The translations under genes were made by a program, and so were the position numbers. DNA of 64,000 bases from CAYQMF01 sp964418595 (GTDB lineage Bacteria > Planctomycetota > UBA1135 > UBA2386), in the NCBI GenBank assembly GCA_964418595.1, contig CAYQMF010000014.1:1-64000 (forward strand). The letters are read 5' to 3'. Below are positions 26,673 to 33,650 of the stretch, in pieces (positions within the stretch are counted from its first letter, which is position 1; the number at the start of each line of letters is the position of its first letter). The notes beneath the pieces were generated by a model. That model ran no database searches. It was not told the DNA's origin and was given only the letters and a program-made list of their open reading frames with translations.

Positions 26673-27293
26673 TCAGCACCCGTGCGCGCGCAACAGCCGC
26701 GCGCGCGTGGCCGCGTCGGGCGCGCCGGTCACCGGCAGGCCGTGGTCGCACTGGAACTCCTCGAGCGCAGCCCGTAGGCGCGCGGCGTCGGCGTCGATCT
26801 GGTAGCCGAGGTTGACGAGGCGGGCCCGCCACCCGGTGTCGGCGTGCACGGGATCGAGGTGGCCGATGCGGAGCGGGAAGACGAGCCCGAGGTCGGGGAC
26901 GGCAAGCGTAGCGTCCTGCGCGTCGGCGGGGAGATCGCACGACACGAGGCCGTCGCGGTCGCTCCGCACATCGCGACGAAGCGCACCGACCCGCACCTCG
27001 CACGCGCAGTCGGCCAGCGGCATGCCATCGAAGTCGCGCAGGACGACGCGGAGCTGCAGGGGTCGACGCCCCAACCGGAAGCGGTGCGTCGCCGTCGTCG
27101 CGCAGGCGACTCCCTTCTCCCGCTTGTCGGGGATCACGATCGAATCGCCCGGCAGCAGCACGTTGGGGTTGTCGCGCAGACGGCGAAGCTCGGCGTTGCG
27201 CGGATGCTCCCAGATCGTCCGGTAGTCGCCGTAGCCGTAGCGGTGGGCGATGCCGGCGAGGTGCTCGCCCTGCTGCACGACGTGGCGGACCAT
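26673..27293 (-). CDS. LysM-like / peptidoglycan-binding-like protein
   Basis: 206 residues. Residues 1-55 form a LysM-like domain (HVVQQGEHLAGIAHRYGY, IWEHPRNAELR, NVLLPGDSIVIPD). A beta-rich middle domain follows, and the C-terminus (GYQIDADAARLRAALEEFQC...VTGAPDAATRARL) resembles a peptidoglycan_binding_1 helix bundle. No signal peptide is seen. The NPNVLLPGD type of LysM protein is common beside type VI or other contractile-injection genes and orphan effector modules. Its ATG lies 2 nt after the upstream stop, so the two are translated together. Confidence 0.75.
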   Translation of the reverse strand: MVRHVVQQGEHLAGIAHRYGYGDYRTIWEHPRNAELRRLRDNPNVLLPGDSIVIPDKREKGVACATTATHRFRLGRRPLQLRVVLRDFDGMPLADCACEVRVGALRRDVRSDRDGLVSCDLPADAQDATLAVPDLGLVFPLRIGHLDPVHADTGWRARLVNLGYQIDADAARLRAALEEFQCDHGLPVTGAPDAATRARLLRAHGC

Positions 27294-27295
27294 GG

Positions 27296-27889
27296 CTACG
27301 CCGCCCTCCACTCGGGCCCGTCGCGATCGGGGAAGGTGATCTCGCAGCGACCGGGGTCGATCCCGTCGACGCGCAGGCGACCCTCGTCGTCGAGGGTCTC
27401 GATCCGCTCCGACCCGTCGGGCAGGCGCAGGAGGCAGCGCTCGCGCGCGATGGGATGGTCGTCCGCGTCGACGAGCACGATCTCGATCCAGGTCTTCTTG
27501 GGGGTGAGCGCGCGTGGCTTCTGCGGCGACGGCGGCGGGGCAGGGGTCGGGCGCTCGGCGCGCGACGCACCGGTGGCCGGAGCCCCGCCGGACCGCCCGG
27601 GGGCCGCCGGCATGGGGCACATCGCGACGAGGCGCGCCCGCCGGAAGGCATGCTGCAGCGCCTCGATCACCCAGCGCCGCACCTCGGGCTCGACGACGCC
27701 CGACGCAGGGATCGGCTGGGCGCTCACCGCTTCGAACATCTGCAGCACGCTCCCGCGCGTGACCGGATCGCCGAGCCACGCCGCGAGCTGGGCCTCGGAC
27801 AGCGATACCGACCCCGTCGCACCCGTCCCGCCGTCGCGGACCGTCACCACACCACCACTGACCACCGGCATCGTCCAGGTTCGGAACAT
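27296..27889 (-). CDS. Carboxypeptidase-regulatory-like domain protein, partner of LysM protein
   Basis: 197 residues from ATG 27889, with GAGG 5 nt upstream. The N-terminal ~90 residues are helical and unrecognised. A Pro/Ala-rich linker follows, then TPKKTWIEIVLVDADDHPIA and LPDGSERIETLDDEGRLRVDGIDPGRCEITFPD, a carboxypeptidase-regulatory-like/Ig-type beta domain. That domain is frequent in proteins loaded on or encoded with type VI-like tips together with LysM partners (family knowledge). No VgrG, Hcp or sheath gene is in the window, so the functional link is inference. Confidence 0.65.
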   Translation of the reverse strand: MFRTWTMPVVSGGVVTVRDGGTGATGSVSLSEAQLAAWLGDPVTRGSVLQMFEAVSAQPIPASGVVEPEVRRWVIEALQHAFRRARLVAMCPMPAAPGRSGGAPATGASRAERPTPAPPPSPQKPRALTPKKTWIEIVLVDADDHPIARERCLLRLPDGSERIETLDDEGRLRVDGIDPGRCEITFPDRDGPEWRAA

Positions 27890-27966
27890 GACATCCTCTG
27901 GGCCCGCGGCCCGCTCAGTCCGGTCGGCGGAAGGGTCGCCGACGCGGCCGGGGGAGGAGGGGCAGG

Positions 27967-28000
27967 CACCGCCGTTTCCGAACGCGGTGAACCGGTTTTT
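27967..28000 (+). terminator. Hairpin followed by T5, intrinsic-terminator-like
   Basis: CACCG..CGTT pairs with AACG..CGGTG around a TCCG loop with one bulged C (27967-27989). TTTTT follows at 27996-28000. It is one of very few T-runs in the window. It sits just upstream of the kinase promoter and could insulate that unit from antisense or read-through transcription. Confidence 0.4.
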
Positions 28001-28067
28001 CTTGGGGCACGGGTCGCCCACCCCATGGCACCGGGTGGTGCGACGCCGCCGGGCGGGCCGAGCGGGG

Positions 28068-28073
28068 TAGATT
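28068..28073 (+). promoter_or_regulatory. -10-like TAGATT upstream of kinase-FGE
   Basis: TAGATT lies 31 nt upstream of ATG 28105 in an otherwise GC-only stretch. It is a plausible -10 box with a short leader. No clear -35 is seen. Confidence 0.35.
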
Positions 28074-28104
28074 GCGCGCGCCGCAGGACCGCCGCGTTCT
28101 CGCC

Positions 28105-30588
28105 ATGACCGAGCCCGAAGACCCGGACCTCGATGCCTTCGCCAACGCGCTGCAGGCGCAGTGGCAGGCGGCCGATGGCCTCGCCGCGCCGCGGCGGATC
28201 GGCCGCTACCGGTTGGAGCGCGAGCTGGGTCGGGGCGGCCAGGGCGCCGTGTTCCTCGCCGAGGACGAACACCTGCACCGCCGCGTCGCCCTCAAGCTGC
28301 TCACCGCGCTGCACCTGTCCTCGCCCGACGTGCTGGCGCGCTTCCGGCGCGAGGCGCAGCTCGCGTCCAAGCTGGATCACCCGGGGCTCTGCACCGTGTT
28401 CGACTCCGGAGTACACCGCGGCACGCCGTTCATCGCCATGCGCTACGTGCAGGGCGAGACCCTGGAGCGCCGGATCGCGCTGGCGCGGGAGGCGGGGCAG
28501 ACGTGCGTGTCGATCGAAGCGGAACCATCGGCGACGGCCGGCGACCGGTCCTCGCGCGACCGCGTGTCCCGCGTGCTGGAGCTGATCGAGAAGGTAGCCC
28601 GCGCGATGCACGTGGCGCACGGTGCCGGCGTCGTACACCGCGACCTCAAGCCGAGCAACGTGGTGATCACCGCCGAAGGCCAACCGGTCGTGCTCGACTT
28701 CGGCATCGCCGGTGACCTCGAGGGTGAGTTCGACACGCTCACCCGCACGGGCGACGTGTTCGGCACGCCGGCGTACATGGCGGTCGAGCAGGTGCGTGGC
28801 ACGCCGGGCGCAGTCGACGCGCGCAGCGACGTGTGGGCGCTGGGCGTGATGCTCTACGAGTGCGTGACGTTGACGCGCCCGTTCACGGGCGCGACGCGGG
28901 AGGCGCTGTTCTCGGCGATCAAGGACACGGATCCTCCCGATCCGCGCACGCGCGCACCGGGGCTGCCCGAGGATCTGGGCGTGGTCCTCGCCACCGCCCT
29001 GGAGAAGGACCCGCGCCGGCGCTACGCGACGGCGCTCGACTTCGCCGAGGACCTGCGCGCGGTGCGCGTGCTCGAGCCGATCCGCGCCCGTCCCGCCGGA
29101 CCCTGGATCCGCACGCGTCGTTGGGCGCAGCGCAACCGCGCCCTCGCGGCGGTGGTCGTCACCGTGTTCACGCTGCTGGTCGCGGGTCTCGCCTGGACGG
29201 TGCACCTGCTCGGGATCACGGCGCGGGAACGCGATGAGAAGACCACCGCCCTCGAGGAGGTGGCGCGCCTCGCGGGTCTCAAGCACGTGCGCGACCTCGC
29301 AGCATGGGACGACCGGCTGTGGCCGCCGTGGCCGGAGCTGGTGCCGGGTCCTGGCGGCATGGACGCCTGGCTGCGCCGCGCGCGCGCCCTGCACGACCGG
29401 CTGCCGGAGCACGAACAGTCGAGGCGTGACCTGCAGTCGCGGACCGCGGCGCACGAAGCCACCGGCTCGGCGGGGATCCTCACCGACGACCTCGCCGCGT
29501 TCCGCGACGAAGCCTTGCGCGAACTGATCGATGCGCTCCGGGCCCTTCCCACGCGCATCGATGCGGTCGAAGCGCGGCGTCGGCAGGCGCTGGCCGTCGA
29601 GGGGACCACCCTCGTCGACGCGGCGGCGGCGTGGGAGACGGCGCGCGCCGCGGTCGCCGCGGAACCACGCTATCGCGGTGTCGCGCTGGCACCCATGCGC
29701 GGGCTCGTGCCCCTGGGTAGCGATCCGCGCTCGGGCCTCCAGGAGTTCGCGCACGTGCAGAGCGGGCGGCCGCCGGCGCGGCTGGCGAGCGGCAGCCTCG
29801 AACTCGCCGAGGACACCGCGATCGTGCTCGTGCTTGTCCCGGGCGGAACCTTCGTGATGGGCGCGAGCCGGGATCCGGAGCATCCGCGGTACGACCCCTT
29901 CGCCAGCGAAGACGAGGGCCCGCCGCACCCGGTGACGCTCGCACCCTTCCTGATCGCCAAGCACGAGACGACGCAGGCGCAGTGGATGCGCGTGATGGGC
30001 GCCAACCCGAGCGGCCTGCCCATGGGCAAGACCGAGCGCGGCACGACCTACACGGGTCTGCACCCCGTCGAGCAGGTGAGCTGGCGCGATGCGATGGAGG
30101 CCGCCCGCCGCATGGACCTTGCGCTCCCCACCGAAGCCCAGTGGGAGTACGCCTGCCGCGCCGGGACGCAGACCTGGTTCTCGACTGGCGATGACGTGGC
30201 CACCCTGCGGGGACACGCCAACGTCCTCGACGCCGGCTCCGGCAAGATCGCGCCCGGTGGCCGCGAGCCGGAGCCCGGCTTCGACGACGGCTTCGTGTAC
30301 CACGCACCGGTGGGACGGTTCGCCGCCAACGGCTTCGGCCTGCACGACATGCACGGCAACGTCTGGGAGATGTGCGGGGACTACTACGCCAAGGACTACC
30401 GCACTCCGGTTCGTCCCGGCGATGGCCTGCGTCTCGTGCCCGACGGGCAGCGCGCCGAGATCGCGGTGCGCAGCAGCTCGTTCGACTTCGGCGCGCGCCT
30501 GGCACGGTGTGCGCTGCGCAACAACAGCATGCCCGACTACCGCTACTACTCGCAGGGCCTCCGCCTGGCGCGCGGGCTCGATCGGTAG
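28105..30588 (+). CDS. Ser/Thr protein kinase fused to FGE-sulfatase domain
   Basis: 827 residues. An N-terminal Hanks kinase (about 35-320) has a glycine loop LGRGGQGAVF, K64 (VALK), catalytic HRDLKPSN (D180) and DFG (D198). One TM helix (about 355-380) and a helical stalk (about 390-560) follow. The C-terminus (about 570-827) is a formylglycine-generating-enzyme-like domain with GGTFVMGASRDPEHPRYDPF, LPTEAQWEYACRAG and GLHDMHGNVWEMCGDYY. Similar kinase-FGE fusions are common in planctomycetes; the FGE-like part is usually thought to be a sensor or binding domain outside the membrane. It heads a unit with a secreted protein and an ECF sigma factor. Confidence 0.9.
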   Translation: MTEPEDPDLDAFANALQAQWQAADGLAAPRRIGRYRLERELGRGGQGAVFLAEDEHLHRRVALKLLTALHLSSPDVLARFRREAQLASKLDHPGLCTVFDSGVHRGTPFIAMRYVQGETLERRIALAREAGQTCVSIEAEPSATAGDRSSRDRVSRVLELIEKVARAMHVAHGAGVVHRDLKPSNVVITAEGQPVVLDFGIAGDLEGEFDTLTRTGDVFGTPAYMAVEQVRGTPGAVDARSDVWALGVMLYECVTLTRPFTGATREALFSAIKDTDPPDPRTRAPGLPEDLGVVLATALEKDPRRRYATALDFAEDLRAVRVLEPIRARPAGPWIRTRRWAQRNRALAAVVVTVFTLLVAGLAWTVHLLGITARERDEKTTALEEVARLAGLKHVRDLAAWDDRLWPPWPELVPGPGGMDAWLRRARALHDRLPEHEQSRRDLQSRTAAHEATGSAGILTDDLAAFRDEALRELIDALRALPTRIDAVEARRRQALAVEGTTLVDAAAAWETARAAVAAEPRYRGVALAPMRGLVPLGSDPRSGLQEFAHVQSGRPPARLASGSLELAEDTAIVLVLVPGGTFVMGASRDPEHPRYDPFASEDEGPPHPVTLAPFLIAKHETTQAQWMRVMGANPSGLPMGKTERGTTYTGLHPVEQVSWRDAMEAARRMDLALPTEAQWEYACRAGTQTWFSTGDDVATLRGHANVLDAGSGKIAPGGREPEPGFDDGFVYHAPVGRFAANGFGLHDMHGNVWEMCGDYYAKDYRTPVRPGDGLRLVPDGQRAEIAVRSSSFDFGARLARCALRNNSMPDYRYYSQGLRLARGLDR

Positions 30589-30661
30589 AATCCCGATCCG
30601 ACTGCCACGCCGGCGTCGCGACGTGCGCCGTTCGACCCGTCCACCAACCCGGAGTCCGACG

Positions 30662-33004
30662 ATGTCAGCTCGTGCCCTTCCCGTCGTGGTCACCCTCCTC
30701 GTGACCACGGTTCTCGCCGCCCAGTCCCGTCCGTCCTCGCGGCCGCGACCCCGCGCCGTGCCCGCTGGCGCCGCTGTGGCCACCGCGCCGGCGACGCCCG
30801 CGAGCGCCGTCGATCAGGCCTTCCGGACGCCGATCCACACCAGCGCCGGTGACTACGGCACGTGGGCGTCGGGCGCAGACCACAAGGTCTCCTTCCACGA
30901 CGGCTTCGCGTTCTACCCCTACCTGGGACCGGACTACCAGGACAACCTCCCGCTGCGCTGGGCCCGGACCTCGCTGCGCGTGGGCGATGCGCCTGCACTG
31001 CCGGCGACCGCGCCGCGGCACCGCCACACCGACTGGCGGTACGAGTACGACCACGGTGGGTTCGTGGAGGCCTACGACATCCGGCCCGACGGCGTGGAGC
31101 AGTCCTTCGTGCTCGCGACGCGGCCGCCGGGGAAGGGAGACATCGTGATCCGCGGCGAGATCGACACGCCGCTGCGAGCGACACCGGCCGCCGCCGCCCT
31201 GCAGGAACTCGTGTTCTGCGGGCCGCAGGGTGAAGCGCTGGTGCGCTACGGCAAGGCGATCGCCATCGACGGCGCGGGTCGCAGCACGCCGGTGACCAGC
31301 CGCTTCGACGGGCGGGCGATCGAACTCGTCGTGCCACGCGCGTTCCTCGACGCTGCCGCGTGGCCGGTCGTGATCGATCCCCTCATCCGCCGGGAGCTGA
31401 TCTCGTACACCACCACCGCGCGGCCCGTGGTGACCACCGACGTGGGTCGCGACGCGACCGGCGCTGCGTACAGCGTGCTCGTGAGCTACGGTCGCGAGTT
31501 CACCGGCGGCGACTCCGACGGCTACGCGCGCATGACGCTCGACGACATGACCGGGACCACCGGCGTGTTCACCGACGTGACCGCGGCCTGGAGCACGTTG
31601 TACCTGCGCAACGCGTTCGTGAGCGAACGGGGCATGTGGGTGATCGCGATGGACCACCTCGGCGGCACCGATCCCGGCGTGTTCGTGCACGTACACCGGA
31701 GCGGCGACCTCACGCCGTCGACCACGATGACCAAGGTGCCCTCCACGACGAGCCGGGCGAGCAAGCCGGACGTCGGCGGCACGTTGGCGGGCACGTTCGG
31801 TCGCCAGGCATTGGTCGTGTACGAGCTGGAGGTCGCCACGGCCACCGCGGAAGTCGAGGCGTTCCTCGTCGATCCGATGGACGGGATCGCCGCGCCGGTG
31901 ATGACCGGTCCGCTCCCGGTCGCGCACATCCCGGTCGGAACGCTGGGCGTGGACCGCAGGTGGCCGGTCGTGACGCAGATCTCGAGCGGCAACGGGACGT
32001 CGTGGATCGTGGGCTGGCAGCAGTACGGCCCTGGCGCCGGCGACGACTGGGACATCCGCGTGTCGCGCATCACGGCAGCGGGCGTCCTTGCAGGCGAGAC
32101 GGAGGTCGGCCGACAGCTCGATGCCTACCACTGCCTGCACCCGCAGATCTGCGGCGGCTTCGAACGCTTCCTCGTCTCGTACACGGTGCGGCCCAACACC
32201 GGCGTGAAGTACCCCTACATCGACGGCCCGGAGCTCGAGGTCGAGCGCTTCGACTGGCCGGAGACCGCCGTGCTGCCCACGCGCATCCAGAACACCGTGG
32301 TCGCGGTCGCGCCGGTCGGCGAGACGATCTTCAACTGCGATGTCGGCTTCGACACGAACTCGTGGTCGCACTGGTGCTGCATCTACTCCGTGGGTCGGTT
32401 CGGCGGCCCCTACGTGTTGCGTGCCCTGCGCACCGGGCACCACGGCTGCCCGGTCGACGCGGTGCTGGTCAGCGACGTGCGCCCGGCGAGTTCCTACGGC
32501 GGCTCGTGCGTGTTCGACGCCCGCAGCGACGACTTCAAGCTCACCTGGGCGACGCTCGAACTCTCGCCGTACCCGACTCCCGTCTACGGCGACCAGTACG
32601 ACTGGGACCCGACCATGGGCAACTCCAGCTACGGCGGCTCGTGCAGCACCGCGCGGCTGCTCGGTTGGGCACCCAAGGCCGGCAACGAGTACTACGGCAT
32701 GGCGATGGAAGACCGGCTGGCCGCCAACCGGGCCTGCGTCCTGTTCATCACCGGCGGCAGCATCCCGCCGTTGCCGCTCGGGTTCCTCGGGATGGCCCCG
32801 TGTTCCCTCAACGTCGACCTGCGCATCCTCATCCAGGCCTTCCCCCGCCTCGATACCACCGGCTACGCCGAGGTCATGTTCCCGCTGCCGGATTGCCCGG
32901 CGCTGTTCGGCAACCTGTACTTCCAGTGGGCCTATTCCGACCTCGGCGCCCCGTGGGCCACGAAGCTGCGCGCGACGGCCGGCATCGAGTCGCGCATCCG
33001 CTGA
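30662..33004 (+). CDS. Large secreted protein, function unknown
   Basis: 780 residues from ATG 30662, with GGAG 7 nt upstream. A signal peptide (about 1-20) is followed by a Pro/Arg/Ser-rich stretch and an N-terminal domain ending WPVVIDPLIRRE, an element common in secreted planctomycete and myxobacterial proteins. A long beta-rich middle (about 240-640) reads like a propeller or repeat domain. A Cys-containing region and a C-terminal module (about 665-780) follow. No catalytic motif is recognised. Its position between the receptor-like kinase and a sigma factor suggests it is exported and perhaps sensed by or controlled through them (inference). Confidence 0.75.
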   Translation: MSARALPVVVTLLVTTVLAAQSRPSSRPRPRAVPAGAAVATAPATPASAVDQAFRTPIHTSAGDYGTWASGADHKVSFHDGFAFYPYLGPDYQDNLPLRWARTSLRVGDAPALPATAPRHRHTDWRYEYDHGGFVEAYDIRPDGVEQSFVLATRPPGKGDIVIRGEIDTPLRATPAAAALQELVFCGPQGEALVRYGKAIAIDGAGRSTPVTSRFDGRAIELVVPRAFLDAAAWPVVIDPLIRRELISYTTTARPVVTTDVGRDATGAAYSVLVSYGREFTGGDSDGYARMTLDDMTGTTGVFTDVTAAWSTLYLRNAFVSERGMWVIAMDHLGGTDPGVFVHVHRSGDLTPSTTMTKVPSTTSRASKPDVGGTLAGTFGRQALVVYELEVATATAEVEAFLVDPMDGIAAPVMTGPLPVAHIPVGTLGVDRRWPVVTQISSGNGTSWIVGWQQYGPGAGDDWDIRVSRITAAGVLAGETEVGRQLDAYHCLHPQICGGFERFLVSYTVRPNTGVKYPYIDGPELEVERFDWPETAVLPTRIQNTVVAVAPVGETIFNCDVGFDTNSWSHWCCIYSVGRFGGPYVLRALRTGHHGCPVDAVLVSDVRPASSYGGSCVFDARSDDFKLTWATLELSPYPTPVYGDQYDWDPTMGNSSYGGSCSTARLLGWAPKAGNEYYGMAMEDRLAANRACVLFITGGSIPPLPLGFLGMAPCSLNVDLRILIQAFPRLDTTGYAEVMFPLPDCPALFGNLYFQWAYSDLGAPWATKLRATAGIESRIR

Positions 33005-33008
33005 GGCG

Positions 33009-33593
33009 ATGGAGGACTTCGCCCAGACGACAATGATGGTGCGCGCAGCGCAGGGCGGCGACCGCGACGCGCTCGAGAGGCTGTTCGCGCGCTACCTGCC
33101 GCGCGTGCGCCGCATCGTCGCCGCGCGCATGGGCCGCAGCCTGCGCGATCTGGCCGCCGAGGACGACCTCGTGCAGGAGAGCCTGCTCGACGCGTTCCGG
33201 GCGATCTCGGCCCAGAGCCTGACGAGCGAGGGGTCCTTCCGCCACTGGCTCGCGCGCTGCGTGGAGAACAACGTGCGGGACGGCCGGCGGCGCGCGAGCG
33301 TCGTGGATCGGGTGCACGGCTTCGGCAAAGGCGGCGCCACCGACGCGGTCGCCAGCGCGGCGGCGCCAGGACCGACGCCGGGTGAGGACCTGGCCGGACG
33401 CGAGCTCGATCCGCGCCTGGAGCGCGGGTTGCTCGCCCTGCGTCCGGAGCACCGCGAGGTCGTCGTGCTGCGGTTGCTGTGCGAGATGACCTTCGCCGAG
33501 GTCGCCGCCACGATGGGGCACCCAAACGCCGACACCGCGCGGAGCTGGTTCGCCCGGGCCATGCGTCGGCTGCGCGCTGCACTCGAGGCGTAG
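33009..33593 (+). CDS. ECF-type RNA polymerase sigma factor
   Basis: 194 residues. Region 2 (about 1-85) contains FARYLPRVRRIVAARM and EDDLVQESLLDAFR. A Gly/Ala-rich linker with GKGGATDAVASAAA follows, then region 4 (about 130-194, LALRPEHREVVVLRLLCEMTFAEVAATMG) with its helix-turn-helix. The start is 4 nt after the previous stop, so it is co-translated with the secreted protein. No anti-sigma gene is adjacent. The linked kinase may play that regulatory part, as reported for some planctomycete sigma/kinase pairs (inference). Confidence 0.9.
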   Translation: MEDFAQTTMMVRAAQGGDRDALERLFARYLPRVRRIVAARMGRSLRDLAAEDDLVQESLLDAFRAISAQSLTSEGSFRHWLARCVENNVRDGRRRASVVDRVHGFGKGGATDAVASAAAPGPTPGEDLAGRELDPRLERGLLALRPEHREVVVLRLLCEMTFAEVAATMGHPNADTARSWFARAMRRLRAALEA

Positions 33594-33636
33594 ATCACCG
33601 CGCCGCCGGCCTCGCGCCAGTCGGTGCATCTCCGCA

Positions 33637-33642
33637 TACTCT
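33637..33642 (+). promoter_or_regulatory. -10-like TACTCT, leaderless-type
   Basis: TACTCT ends exactly 8 nt before ATG 33651 of the AddB-like gene. No Shine-Dalgarno lies between. Confidence 0.45.
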
Positions 33643-33650
33643 GACGCACC

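Noticed and set aside
27844..30783. 979-codon open frame antisense to the kinase-FGE gene
   Set aside because: No recognisable domain and biased composition. The opposite strand has clear kinase and FGE motifs.
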